From positions 5,394,001 through 5,458,000 of the forward strand of contig NZ_CP146614.1 in the NCBI RefSeq assembly GCF_037094685.1: a DNA stretch of 64,000 nt, given 5' to 3'. The DNA comes from Massilia sp. METH4 (lineage in GTDB: Bacteria; Pseudomonadota; Gammaproteobacteria; Burkholderiales; Burkholderiaceae_D). The stretch's first letter is position 1; each line of letters starts with the position of its first letter. The notes below the pieces were generated by a model. That model made no database searches and was not told where the DNA came from. It saw nothing but the letters and a program-made list of their open reading frames with translations. This document shows positions 1-8,321 of this stretch, piece by piece. Both the position numbers and the translations under genes were made by a program.

Positions 1-2871
1 GATGGCGTTGACGTTCACCACGTCGCCGGCCACCCGTTGCAGCGTCGTCGCCAGCGTCTCGCCCTCGGCCGACAGGCGCGACAGGCCCGGCAACACCATG
101 CCCGCCAGATCGTCGGCCACGCCCGAGAACATCGCAGCAATCGCCTCCTGATTCTTGGCCTCATCGTTCGACAACACCAGCTTGATCTGCTTGCTGTAGC
201 CGTCGATCACCGACGTTTGCAGGCCCAGCATTTCGCCGAAGCCCTTGACGCTGGCGGCGATCGCCAACATGGAATTGTCGAAGCCGGCTTCTTGCTCGGT
301 CGTCAGGCCGGCTTTCCGCGTGTAGCGCTTGTCGGAGCGGAACACGCCGCCCTTTTCCAGAATGTTCGCGTACATCTCGCCCGTAAAGCCGCCCGCCGAC
401 AGCGAGCCGGTCAAGCCCTGCTCGGTGATTTCGGGATTCTTGCGGCCGAACAGTTTCGACACCGGCGCCAGGCCGGAAATGATATTGGCCGTGCTGTTGC
501 TGAAGCCCAGCTTGCGGGCCAACTGGTCTACCAGGTTGATACCGCTTCCGAGGTTCTGGCCCAGCTTGTTGACGCTGCCGTTATTGAAGTCCCAGCCCTG
601 CTTGTACAGGGAATTGGAGGCCATCATGCCGCTGATAATCCAGCCAATCACGGGGATGGCGTTGGCGAAGCCCGCGCCCGCCGACACGCCCGCCGCGCCC
701 GCGGCATTGCCGGCGCCCGAGGCAACGGCCGCGCCTGCGCTCGCCTGCGCGGTCGTCATGCCCATGCCCATGCCGAAGCCTTGCAGCGCCGAGGAGCCGA
801 ACGTAACGCCCAGGTCGGCAATCACGCCGCCCATGGACGAGGCGAGGCCGCCCGTAAAGGCCGAATACAGGTTCTTGCCCATGGACACCATATCCATGAT
901 GCCCAGCGAGCCGCCGCTACCGCTGCTGCCGCCACCGAAGCCGCCGAAGATGGACGCCAGCGAGGAAAGCATATCGCCGCCGCCGCTCGCGCTGGCGTTC
1001 GCTTGCAAGTTGACAATCCATTTCTTGGCCGTCATCTGGTACAGCCAGTCGAAGAACACGTTTTTCGCGCTCTCCTTGATGCGCTGCCAGATGCCCTTGC
1101 CGCCGTCCTCGATGCTGCGGAACGTCTGCCGGGCCGTGTCGTCCAGGTCTTTCCAGAAATCCGTGTTCGCCTTGAGTTTGGTCAGCTTCGTTTGCAGTTC
1201 CAGCTGATCCTCGGTTGCGGCGATCAGGCGGAACAGGCGATCTTGCTCGGCCGCGTCATCGGTGGCGGCCATCTTGCGATTCAGCTCGGCCAGCGTCAGG
1301 CGCAGTACGGCATCCTCGGCCAGGCCGTAATGCTCGACTTCCTGTTTCAGCGCCTCGACGCGCGCCTCGGCCGCCGACACCTCGGACGAGGAGGCGGCAA
1401 AGCCCTTTTGCAGCAGCTCGACATAGTGCTCGCGCTCTTGCGTCACCTGCTCGATGGCGATTTTCTCGGCAAGCTGGGCCTCGACCATTTCGCGCTGTTT
1501 CGGCGTCAGCAGCGCCGCGATGCGGGCCATGTCCTGGCGCACCTTGAGCGCGTCGCGCTGGGCCGGCGTGAGCGCCTCCACGGCGTCGCGCTCGGCGCGC
1601 AGCATGGCCAGCTCGTCGGCGCCGGCGCGCACGGTCTGCGCGTACCATTTCGCCGCATCGTCGGCCGCCTTCTTCTGCGCGGCCGACTTCTGCGTGACCG
1701 CCTCGCGGGCGATGCCGAAGCGCGCCAGGTCGTCGCGCTGCTCGCGCTGCTTTTCCTCGGACTCGTTCTCGCGCACCTTGCGCGCCACCGCCGCGGCCCA
1801 GCGGATTTTCTCGGTCTGCGCGTCGATCATCTGGCGCTCTTCTTCGGCGTCCGCCTTGCGCATGCCGGCAATGCGCTTGGCCTCGTCCCAATCGCCGCGC
1901 GCCAGCGCAACAATGGTCGCGGCAAACGCGCCAATATCCTTGCCCACGGCCTTGAACACGTAGGCCGTATTGGCTGCCACCACAGCGCCCACCGTGAAAA
2001 TCTCGGTCAACGTGTCGTGCAGCAGGCCATACTCCTCCACCTTCTTGCCGCCGGCGTCCAGCTCGCCCGAGAACGAACGCACGATGGCCTGCAAGTCGGT
2101 CAGGGCGCCGGACAGGGCCAGCACAGACGATAAGGCCGCCTCGCCGAAGCCCGATTGCGAGAACGCCAGCAGGGTAGCATCCCACGTGTCGGCCAGGCCG
2201 GAGATTGCGCCGTCGAGCGTTTTCGCGCGCAGCTCCATACCGCCCGCGAAATTGATTTCGCCCAGGCGCATCAAATATTGCTCGATCGCCTGCGCGTTGT
2301 TGGCGACCGTCGTCGTCGTGCCCTGGAACGTCAGCGCGACGCGATCGCCTTCCTGCTTGGCCTTGATGCCGAATTCTTTCAGGCGTTCGAATTCGCCCGT
2401 GGTGGCGTCGGCAACGGCCTCCACGAGCTGCGACAGGTCTTTGCCCATCGCCGCGGCCGTGTTCCCGTAGGCGGTCAATGCGCGCTCCGAAGGTGTCAAG
2501 CCCAGGTTGCGCAGTTGGATAAACGCTTTCGTGGTTTCTTGGAGGCCGTACGGCGTGTTGGCGGCGAAGCGCTGGAGCGCGGCGAACGCCTGCCCGGCGG
2601 CGCCCGCCGAGCCGGTGGCGGTGATCAGCGAAGCGTTGAGCTTGTCGAAATCGCGCTGTGCGTTGACCATGGCCGAGCCGAAGTCGATCGCCTTGGCGAT
2701 CAGTGCCAGACCAGCGAGGCCAGCGCCCAGCGACTTGACCACGCCGCCAATGCTGTCCATCTGGTTTTCGGCCCGGCGGCCGGTGCGCACTAGGTTATCG
2801 AGCGCGCTTTCGCCCTGCCGGACCTGGCGCGCATCAACCCGGATGCCCAATTCTGCAATATCTTGTGCCAT
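1..2871 (-). CDS. Phage tail tape measure protein, 3' end outside window
   Basis: 957 codons are visible and the frame stays open past the left edge. The start ATG overlaps the upstream stop as TAATG. The N-terminus resembles lambda gpH-type tape measures (prophage tape measure domain: an N-terminal segment rich in Ala/Leu, then a region beginning near residue 70 with repeated short helices). Residues of about 300-560 are strongly charged and predicted helical. A Gly/Ala/Ser-rich hydrophobic stretch near residues 610-720 looks membrane-active. In the virion this protein sets tail length and is ejected with the DNA. It lies directly after the tail assembly chaperone pair, the usual position. 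Confidence 0.9.
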   Translation of the reverse strand, partial: MAQDIAELGIRVDARQVRQGESALDNLVRTGRRAENQMDSIGGVVKSLGAGLAGLALIAKAIDFGSAMVNAQRDFDKLNASLITATGSAGAAGQAFAALQRFAANTPYGLQETTKAFIQLRNLGLTPSERALTAYGNTAAAMGKDLSQLVEAVADATTGEFERLKEFGIKAKQEGDRVALTFQGTTTTVANNAQAIEQYLMRLGEINFAGGMELRAKTLDGAISGLADTWDATLLAFSQSGFGEAALSSVLALSGALTDLQAIVRSFSGELDAGGKKVEEYGLLHDTLTEIFTVGAVVAANTAYVFKAVGKDIGAFAATIVALARGDWDEAKRIAGMRKADAEEERQMIDAQTEKIRWAAAVARKVRENESEEKQREQRDDLARFGIAREAVTQKSAAQKKAADDAAKWYAQTVRAGADELAMLRAERDAVEALTPAQRDALKVRQDMARIAALLTPKQREMVEAQLAEKIAIEQVTQEREHYVELLQKGFAASSSEVSAAEARVEALKQEVEHYGLAEDAVLRLTLAELNRKMAATDDAAEQDRLFRLIAATEDQLELQTKLTKLKANTDFWKDLDDTARQTFRSIEDGGKGIWQRIKESAKNVFFDWLYQMTAKKWIVNLQANASASGGGDMLSSLASIFGGFGGGSSGSGGSLGIMDMVSMGKNLYSAFTGGLASSMGGVIADLGVTFGSSALQGFGMGMGMTTAQASAGAAVASGAGNAAGAAGVSAGAGFANAIPVIGWIISGMMASNSLYKQGWDFNNGSVNKLGQNLGSGINLVDQLARKLGFSNSTANIISGLAPVSKLFGRKNPEITEQGLTGSLSAGGFTGEMYANILEKGGVFRSDKRYTRKAGLTTEQEAGFDNSMLAIAASVKGFGEMLGLQTSVIDGYSKQIKLVLSNDEAKNQEAIAAMFSGVADDLAGMVLPGLSRLSAEGETLATTLQRVAGDVVNVNAI

Positions 2872-3320
2872 TAGTTCCGGGCTCCTTTACGCATGCCGCT
2901 CTTCGCCTCTTCCAATCCTGCAAACATCTTCCGCAAGCCCTGATCTACTTGAGCGCGTCGCGCTGCAACTTGCTCCGGGTCCGTCTCATCAAACTCGATC
3001 GCCGGGCTTGGGCACTCGGGCGCTTTCGCCTTGTGCAACATCCCCAGGTAGGCCCGGCTCATCTGCTTGAGCGCGTCGGACTCGAAATCATCAAGATCGC
3101 GCCCGCTACGCCGGCACCAGGCATCCAGCTCGGCGAACGTCAATTCGTGATCGCCCACGCCCGGCCCGACCTTGAGGAAGTAGCCGACGAGGTATTCCAG
3201 CGTCGGCTCCAGCTCGGGCGGCTCCAGCTCGGGCACCTCTTCGCCTCTGCGCCGCTTAATCTCCAGCCGGGCCCCGCGCGGCACCTTCTCTTTCTCTGGC
3301 GTGGCATGTAGCCACGCCAT
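2871..3320 (-). CDS. Tail assembly chaperone, frameshift (T) domain
   Basis: This frame has an ATG at 3320, but the same frame is open upstream to the slippery heptamer at 3359-3365. It is therefore more likely the C-terminal part of a G-T fusion of about 324 residues than a free protein. Its own ATG has no good ribosome site. In lambda the T part binds the tape measure while G stays free. The product is acidic and helical, with a proline/glutamate-rich segment near residues 26-40. It ends one base into the tape measure start, so translation is probably coupled. Confidence 0.8.
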   Translation of the reverse strand: MAWLHATPEKEKVPRGARLEIKRRRGEEVPELEPPELEPTLEYLVGYFLKVGPGVGDHELTFAELDAWCRRSGRDLDDFESDALKQMSRAYLGMLHKAKAPECPSPAIEFDETDPEQVAARRAQVDQGLRKMFAGLEEAKSGMRKGARN

Positions 3321-3334
3321 CCACCGAACCCGTG

Positions 3335-3844
3335 TTACGAGTTGGCGGATCCCTTCTTCAAAAAACGCTCATCACTCCCGGTTGCGCCGCGCACCTGATT
3401 GGCCAGGAAGTGCCATTCGGGATCGCTCAGGAATGCCAGCGTGTTTTCCAGGCTGGCGCCCTTGCCCTGATAGTCGAAGTTGACGAATTCCGTCACCATG
3501 CGGGCGGCCTTCTCGGTGCCCAGCCACAGGAACATGGATGGGCCGCTCGCCTCCTCGCGCTCCTTCTTGCTCATCTTCTCGGCGCGTTGGCGGGCCAGCT
3601 TGGTTACGGCATCCTCTGCCGCCCGATGCTCTTTCGTGCCCGGCGCGACCATGCGCACGCCAATGGGCTTGTCCAGGTCATCCACCTCCACCAGCACGGG
3701 CTCGCCGGCATCGTCCAGCACGGGCTTGCCGCCGTCGTCCAGCTTGGGCACTTTCTTCTGGACATAGGCCGGCTGTCCTTCCCAGTCATGGAAAGGGATA
3801 AATGCGGTGGCGGCCATGGCGAAACGGGCGATTGTGGAATTCAT
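3335..3844 (-). CDS. Tail assembly chaperone, G domain
   Basis: A 169-residue protein between the major tail protein and the tape measure, the position of lambda gpG. No family was recognised with certainty; the call rests on position, size and the frameshift geometry. The last codons read R-F-L-K-K-G-S-A-N-S, and the F-L pair is encoded by the slippery heptamer. Ribosomes that slip back one base continue into the next frame to give the longer G-T form. An upstream AAAGGA in the mRNA supports the ATG at 3844. Confidence 0.82.
   Translation of the reverse strand: MNSTIARFAMAATAFIPFHDWEGQPAYVQKKVPKLDDGGKPVLDDAGEPVLVEVDDLDKPIGVRMVAPGTKEHRAAEDAVTKLARQRAEKMSKKEREEASGPSMFLWLGTEKAARMVTEFVNFDYQGKGASLENTLAFLSDPEWHFLANQVRGATGSDERFLKKGSANS
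3359..3365 (-). promoter_or_regulatory. Programmed -1 frameshift site T TTT TTG
   Basis: On the minus strand the zero frame reads CGT TTT TTG AAG, giving the X XXY YYZ heptamer T TTT TTG. A -1 slip re-reads TTT TTT and then continues GAA GAA GGG with no stop into the 3320 frame. The zero-frame stop TAA is only nine codons further on. This is the standard layout of tail assembly chaperone frameshifting. Confidence 0.85.
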
Positions 3845-3886
3845 ATTCGTTGTGCTCCAATAAAGGAAATGTTGTTATGGTGAAAC

Positions 3887-3915
3887 GAAAAAAGGATGGC
3901 CCCGTACAGGCGGCC
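3887..3915 (-). terminator. Weak intrinsic terminator after major tail gene
   Basis: The minus-strand RNA can pair TGGCC with GGCCA around a loop and is followed by TCC and six T. It lies between the major tail protein gene and the chaperone gene, so it may lower expression of the chaperone relative to the abundant tube protein. The stem is only five to six pairs. Confidence 0.5.
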
Positions 3916-3934
3916 ACCAAAGCACGGAGAAAAC

Positions 3935-4396
3935 TTAGGCCGGCAGCACGGTCACGATGTTCGTGTTGAAAGCGATGTTGTAGGTGCCGCTTACCAGGCT
4001 GCCCACGTCGCCAATCGAGAACGGCGACGACAGGACGATTCCCTGCGCGTACTTGCTGGTGCCGTCCGACAGCTCGATACAGAACGACACGTTGCCGTCC
4101 TGCATGAGCGCGGTTTCCATGGCGATCTGGCCATCATCGCCCGGGGCATAGTTGGTCGTGATCGACGGGGCGCCCTCGGTGTAGGCACCCTTGCGCTTTT
4201 CCTTGAGGCGCTGGCGCAAGTTCTTGACCTCGATTTCGTCGTACACGCGGCCGATATCGCCGGCAATGCCGGTGATTTCGCCGACCTCGATCCAGTTCAA
4301 CGCCTCGTAGCCGGCGGCGTTGTTGGAGGCCGGCAGCGACAGGCACACCAGAAGGCCCGAACCTGCCGAATTGATTGCTTTTTTACTTCCTGGCAT
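3935..4396 (-). CDS. Major tail tube protein
   Basis: A 153-residue beta-rich protein whose gene sits just before the chaperone pair, the conserved place of the tube subunit in long-tailed phages. Its middle region has the pattern of phage tail tube proteins: a W-I-E-V-G-E-I segment near residue 35, a basic R-L-K-E-K-R-K stretch near 62-70, then alternating beta strands. It should polymerise around the tape measure to form the non-contractile tail tube. No sheath gene is present, which fits a siphovirus. Confidence 0.82.
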   Translation of the reverse strand: MPGSKKAINSAGSGLLVCLSLPASNNAAGYEALNWIEVGEITGIAGDIGRVYDEIEVKNLRQRLKEKRKGAYTEGAPSITTNYAPGDDGQIAMETALMQDGNVSFCIELSDGTSKYAQGIVLSSPFSIGDVGSLVSGTYNIAFNTNIVTVLPA

Positions 4397-4409
4397 TTTG
4401 ATTGCCCTT

Positions 4410-4826
4410 TCAGAAATATGATTCGTAGGAGATTGAAACGGGTATCACGTAGTAGCCGGGCCGGTGATCCAGCGGAGCGCCGACGTCGGGTTTCTCGGTG
4501 ATTCGAACGGCCACCCCATCAAACTCGGGCTCAACGCGCGGCGACCAGAAACGCGCCTGAATTTGCGCGGCCATCTGCTCGATTTGCCTTGTGCCAATTG
4601 CGGCAGGGTAAGCCAAATTGATTTGAAAAATTCCTCGATGCAAGGTAGACGCCTGGCGAAGGCCGGGTGAATAATTTCGCGCGGGCAAGAGACGAAATTC
4701 CATGTAGCGATCGGGAAGCTGCTGGCCCTCGGCCGGAAACGCGAAATTCTGGCCGGCGATCGGCAGCGCGCCCGGCATGCTGGCCGCGTGCGACTCGAGC
4801 GCGCAGCGGATTTTGTCGATGCTCAT
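4410..4826 (-). CDS. Tail terminator / minor tail-like protein
   Basis: 138 residues starting at ATG 4826, preceded by GAGGTGAA and overlapping the upstream stop by four bases (ATGA). The N-terminus (I-D-K-I-R-C-A-L-E-S) and the later Y-M-E-F-R-L-L-P-A segment resemble the DUF4128-type tail terminator proteins of siphoviruses, which close the tail tube and join it to the head. Its position between a gp10-like connector and the tube gene supports this. A longer frame upstream of this start only overlaps the neighbouring gene. Confidence 0.7.
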   Translation of the reverse strand: MSIDKIRCALESHAASMPGALPIAGQNFAFPAEGQQLPDRYMEFRLLPARNYSPGLRQASTLHRGIFQINLAYPAAIGTRQIEQMAAQIQARFWSPRVEPEFDGVAVRITEKPDVGAPLDHRPGYYVIPVSISYESYF

Positions 4827-5263
4827 CGGTTCACCTCGGCGGCATTGCGCCGCACAAATTCTTGAAACTCGCGGATGGTCACGCGCACCATGCCGGCGGG
4901 CGCCTGGCTGCTCCAGCCGTCGTATTCGAGGCGGCGCATGTAGGGAAGCGTCGACGTGATGTAGTGCACGCCCAGCGGGTCGTGCGCCTCCACGCCGCCG
5001 GCAATGCGCGCCAGCGAGGCGGCACCGGATGCGTCCACCTCGTCGGCCTGTGCCGTGTTGCCGTAGCCGTAGGCCCAGGAGCCGCGCGCCCGGCCGCCGG
5101 CATAGCCCGCCGGCGCCGGCTGCTGCCACGTGAGCGGGTCGCCAACGGGCGTGCGCTCGACCATGGCCGTGCCCAGGTCGAGCATCGTCTTGCGGACGAC
5201 CGTCCGGGCGTTGCCTCCGGCACGCTGGGCGAATCGCGTCAGGTCCACAACAAAGCGCCCCAC
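4823..5263 (-). CDS. HK97 gp10-like neck / tail completion protein
   Basis: 146 residues. Features of the HK97-gp10-like family can be seen: an N-terminal R-F-V-V-D-L-T-R-F-A start, a helix ending R-K-T-M-L-D-L, then T-P-V-G-D-P, and a Y-M-R-R-L-E-Y-D-G segment near residue 110. These proteins sit at the head-tail junction. The gene is separated by one base from its upstream neighbour and overlaps the downstream one by four bases. Confidence 0.75.
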   Translation of the reverse strand: MGRFVVDLTRFAQRAGGNARTVVRKTMLDLGTAMVERTPVGDPLTWQQPAPAGYAGGRARGSWAYGYGNTAQADEVDASGAASLARIAGGVEAHDPLGVHYITSTLPYMRRLEYDGWSSQAPAGMVRVTIREFQEFVRRNAAEVNR

Positions 5264-5264
5264 G

Positions 5265-5654
5265 TCAGCGGCTCAGCTGGATTTCGTACAGCACCGGCAC
5301 GCCGGCCGGCGCGGTGGCCTTGACGCTCTCCACCGTGTACGTGTGGCCGTCAGGGGCAAGGCAGCGATCGGGCTTTGCCGGCACCAGCAGCGGCGCGCCG
5401 GACAGGTCGAGCGCGGCAACGAAGGCTTGCAGGTCGCCCGCCTGAATCAGCGAGCCGGGCGCCGTGGTGGCGCCGAGGCCATATGCGAACGTCAGGCCGA
5501 TCGCCGCCCAGGTCGTCGTGCCGCTGGCCGGCTCGCCGCTCGGGTCAAATGCGCCAGCCATGGTGCGCGTGAACACCAGGCCGGGCTCGGCGCCGCCGAA
5601 GTCGATCAGGGTTTGCCGGGCGTCCGCCGCGGTGGCGTTGTAGTCGAAGTCCAT
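5265..5654 (-). CDS. Phage head-tail joining protein, unassigned
   Basis: 129 residues beginning with a short helix followed by beta-rich sequence (L-V-F-T-R near residue 26, T-Y-T-V-E-S near 107). I do not recognise the family from sequence alone. Its place between the connector and the gp10-like gene matches head-closure (stopper) proteins, which are small beta-barrel proteins; that is an inference from gene order. The start overlaps the upstream stop by one base. Confidence 0.6.
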   Translation of the reverse strand: MDFDYNATAADARQTLIDFGGAEPGLVFTRTMAGAFDPSGEPASGTTTWAAIGLTFAYGLGATTAPGSLIQAGDLQAFVAALDLSGAPLLVPAKPDRCLAPDGHTYTVESVKATAPAGVPVLYEIQLSR

Positions 5655-6160
5655 CAGTTCCGCTCCAGGCGCGCCATGAACGGATTGCCGGCCAGGTCGT
5701 CAAAGTACGGCGACACCAGCGCATCGGCGGCCGGGTGCAGGGCGCCCGCCGTGCTGCTGTCCTGATATTCAACCTCGAGCGGGCCGACCTTCTGGCGCTT
5801 CTTCACCTGGCCAGCAGCCGGGCGCAGCGAACCGGTGGCCGCCTTCATGGCCAGCACGGCACAGGCGCGCTTGATGGACGGCGGCACCGTCTCGGGCGGC
5901 ACGTCGAAGCCGTGCGCCATGGCGCCCTCGCGCGGCCAGTCGAGCGCCTGCGCGGCGAACCGGCGGCGTCCGGACAGCGACGAGCCATAGCACGCCATGT
6001 ATTCCGTCGCCTCGCGCAACAGTTGCTCGCGGCGCTCCACGGCCAGCGCGGCCCACTGCGCATTGCTGCCGCGGGCCGCGTGGTACGCATCCGCCTCGCT
6101 CACGCTGGCGTAGCTCTCGGCGTCGGGCAGGCCGGCGCCGGTTTCAACAATTAGAGGCAT
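5654..6160 (-). CDS. Head-tail connector (DnaT-like family) protein
   Basis: 168 residues. The opening pattern P-L-I-V-E-T-G-A-G-L-P-D-A-E-S-Y-A-S plus a following D-A-Y-H-A segment is typical of a phage family annotated as putative DnaT-like ssDNA-binding protein, which in virion gene order occupies the adaptor (head completion) position. The A-L-D-W-P-R motif near residue 72 and the helical middle are also typical. The adaptor role is inferred from position; DNA binding is only the family label. Confidence 0.72.
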   Translation of the reverse strand: MPLIVETGAGLPDAESYASVSEADAYHAARGSNAQWAALAVERREQLLREATEYMACYGSSLSGRRRFAAQALDWPREGAMAHGFDVPPETVPPSIKRACAVLAMKAATGSLRPAAGQVKKRQKVGPLEVEYQDSSTAGALHPAADALVSPYFDDLAGNPFMARLERN

Positions 6161-6165
6161 GGTTG

Positions 6166-6450
6166 CTATTCCTCGGGTAGCTGGATCACCAGCCGGAAGT
6201 AAGAGATTTCACGCCCTGCGCCGCGGTGGATAACGTACACGGCGCAGGGCTCGCGGCGCTCGCATTCCAGCTGGAATTCGCGCCCGAACCATGCGGCCAG
6301 GTTCGGCACCAGGTCGCGCCGACCGTTGATCCGGTCCAGCAGATGCGGCACGATGCGCCGCTGTTCTGCTATCTCGGCCTCGGTCGGCGGATCGATGGCC
6401 CACGCTGGCGAGGCCGCCAGCAGGGCCGCAGCGATCAGCGCTCGCTTCAT
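6166..6450 (-). CDS. Small secreted protein in late operon
   Basis: 94 residues from ATG 6450, overlapping the SGNH hydrolase stop by four bases. The N-terminus M-K-R-A-L-I-A-A-A-L-L-A-A-S-P-A-W-A is a clean signal peptide with an AxA-type cleavage site. The mature part has two cysteines (in L-E-C-E-R-R-E-P-C-A) that could form a disulfide. I know no family. A periplasmic product made late in infection could modify the envelope or partner the hydrolase, but nothing in the sequence proves this. Confidence 0.65.
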   Translation of the reverse strand: MKRALIAAALLAASPAWAIDPPTEAEIAEQRRIVPHLLDRINGRRDLVPNLAAWFGREFQLECERREPCAVYVIHRGAGREISYFRLVIQLPEE

Positions 6451-7994
6451 GCCACGTCGGTCACGCGCACATTGATGCGCAAGGTATCGATCTGCGCACC
6501 AGCGTTGGTCACGGTGCCGTCGATACCCCATTCGAGGATCACGTACATCTGCCCCGACACGGGAGCGATGAACGACGGAACGGTCAGCGTGCCGGCCCAT
6601 GCGTCATCGGGCTGGTACAGGCCAGTTTCGTCGCGCTTGGCGTACCAGTTCGTGCCGCATGCGGCGAACATTTCCAGCTTCGTCAAGCTGCCCGGCGTCA
6701 CGTTCGACACGGCAAGCGCCCAATCGATTTCGACAAGCTGCCCCGCCGTCACGTTGATGGTGATATAGCTGCGGTACAGCTCGATCGCCGCGCCCGTGCC
6801 CGTCGTAGTGCACGTCTGCGTTTCCATGGCCACGCCCTGCACGGTGCGCGTGCCCTTGGAGACGGTCACAGTGCCCGTGCCGGCGCTTTGCCGCAGGTTC
6901 GTCACGCCCGTGGCGCCGGTGCCCGCGGCGGTGCCCGATTGCGCGACGGTGCCTTTCATGAAGCCGTTGGTAAAGCGGTTGCCGCCGGGGTTGTAGGTGG
7001 CGTCATACACGTCCGCCTGCGAGACGACACGCGGCGCGATCACGGACAAGCGCGGCTTGAGCAGGTCCAGCAGCATGCGCGCGATCAGGAACGCGCCACG
7101 CGGCGATGGGTGCAAACCGTCGTTCGTGTAGGCCAGCTTGCCCATGGTGGCGTTGGTCGAGCCCTCGCGGCCGATCGGGTAGCCCAGGGCGTCCGATTGG
7201 TCTGTAAAGGGGATCGTCGGATCGCACAGCAGGGCCCCCGGCGTGCTGCGCGTGTAGTTGCGCTGCGCACGTGCCCAACGTTGCAGGGTCAGGCGGCGCT
7301 CGGTCGTCAGCGCCGTGCCGACCACGCCGGAATCGTAGAAGCGCGGCAGGATCGGGATCACGATCGGCGTAATGCCTTCCTTCATCAGGTTTTCGCACGC
7401 GGTCGACAGGTTCGTGACAATCTGCGCCTCGTCCACGGTCGCGTCGTTCAGGTCGTTCGTGCCCATGTGGACGGTGCAATACCGGGCGCCGCGCGATTTC
7501 ATATCGGCAGCGGCAGCGGCCGAGCGGTCGGCGATCTGCTTGGACGTTTGGCCGCTCACGCCGTGATTCAGGGCGCGACTAGTGAACAGGGCGCCGTCCG
7601 ACAGGATCATGAGCCAGGTCAGGAAGCCCTTGCTGCGGTATTCGGTCTGCGCGCCGTTGCCGTTGGTCGTGGTGAATTGCGCGGTGATCGAATCGCCCAG
7701 GCCGCCGATAATCGTACTGCCCTGCGCGAACGCACCGGCAACGGCGGCGGCGGCGGTCGGGTTCGGGTCGCGCGTCTCATACGTCGCGGTGCCACCGGTC
7801 GCACGGATGCGCAGCGATGCGTCAGCGCCATACGGGCCGATGACGCGCGGGCGGTTCGGCAGCGCGCGGATGGAATCAAAGCCGGCACCGATCACGCCGG
7901 CCAGCACGTCGGCATATGCTTCGCCGGTCGTGGTCAGGGTCATTTGCTGCCCGGCGGGCAGGCTCACTACCACGGAACTGGAGGTGGACGGCAT
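6447..7994 (-). CDS. SGNH/GDSL hydrolase in the virion structural operon
   Basis: 515 residues. The catalytic blocks of the SGNH fold are visible: block I G-L-G-D-S-I-T (Ser102), block III H-M-G-T-N-D-L (Asn180) and block V D-G-L-H-P-S (Asp292, His295). Residues 1-90 contain no catalytic block and resemble a short beta-rich virion domain. The C-terminal 200 residues are beta-rich and may be a carbohydrate or structural module. These enzymes are esterases or deacetylases, often on sugars. There is no signal peptide, so it probably acts from the virion or in the cytoplasm. It lies between the capsid and connector genes, an uncommon place for such an enzyme. Confidence 0.85.
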   Translation of the reverse strand: MPSTSSSVVVSLPAGQQMTLTTTGEAYADVLAGVIGAGFDSIRALPNRPRVIGPYGADASLRIRATGGTATYETRDPNPTAAAAVAGAFAQGSTIIGGLGDSITAQFTTTNGNGAQTEYRSKGFLTWLMILSDGALFTSRALNHGVSGQTSKQIADRSAAAAADMKSRGARYCTVHMGTNDLNDATVDEAQIVTNLSTACENLMKEGITPIVIPILPRFYDSGVVGTALTTERRLTLQRWARAQRNYTRSTPGALLCDPTIPFTDQSDALGYPIGREGSTNATMGKLAYTNDGLHPSPRGAFLIARMLLDLLKPRLSVIAPRVVSQADVYDATYNPGGNRFTNGFMKGTVAQSGTAAGTGATGVTNLRQSAGTGTVTVSKGTRTVQGVAMETQTCTTTGTGAAIELYRSYITINVTAGQLVEIDWALAVSNVTPGSLTKLEMFAACGTNWYAKRDETGLYQPDDAWAGTLTVPSFIAPVSGQMYVILEWGIDGTVTNAGAQIDTLRINVRVTDVA

Positions 7995-7999
7995 GGGGC

Positions 8000-8245
8000 T
8001 TACTCCTTCGGCTGTTCGTCGGCTTGGTCAGCGCGCTTGGCCTTCGCCTCGGCCTTCGGCTTGAACTCGTCGCGGATCGTGACTTTCGGCGTCTTGGGCG
8101 CCTCGTTGGAGCGGTCCTCGGTCACGTTGGCGTCGATGATGCGCAGGCCGGCGCGGTCGGCTAGCTCCTTGACGTTCTCGACGTACTGATAGAACGGGCC
8201 GGGCAGATACCAGACCTGCTTTTTTGCGTTGGGATTGCTTGCCAT
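8000..8245 (-). CDS. Small head protein, unassigned
   Basis: 81 residues starting at ATG 8245, with AGAGGAA ten bases upstream. A longer in-frame start upstream lies inside the terminator hairpin and is rejected. The C-terminal half is a highly charged Lys/Glu/Ala run (K-P-K-A-E-A-K-A-K), probably disordered. Small proteins directly after the capsid gene are often head decoration or stabilising proteins; that is inference. Confidence 0.6.
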   Translation of the reverse strand: MASNPNAKKQVWYLPGPFYQYVENVKELADRAGLRIIDANVTEDRSNEAPKTPKVTIRDEFKPKAEAKAKRADQADEQPKE

Positions 8246-8274
8246 GGGGTGCGGTTCCTCTTCTTGGATTGGAT

Positions 8275-8303
8275 AAAAAGCCGGCGCCGCTTGGGCGCCG
8301 TGC
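8275..8303 (-). terminator. Intrinsic terminator after major capsid gene
   Basis: The minus-strand RNA forms a perfect seven-pair stem CGGCGCC / GGCGCCG with a five-base loop, followed by GC and five T. It lies 19 bases past the capsid stop and before the next start. Partial termination here would make capsid mRNA more abundant than downstream message. Confidence 0.7.
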
Positions 8304-8321
8304 TTCATGGGCTGTTACCGA

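Noticed and set aside
37..2133. Long plus-strand open frame opposite the tape measure gene
   Set aside because: Its Arg/His/Leu-rich sequence is the usual antisense of a GC-rich gene; the minus-strand frame has phage family features and proper start overlap.
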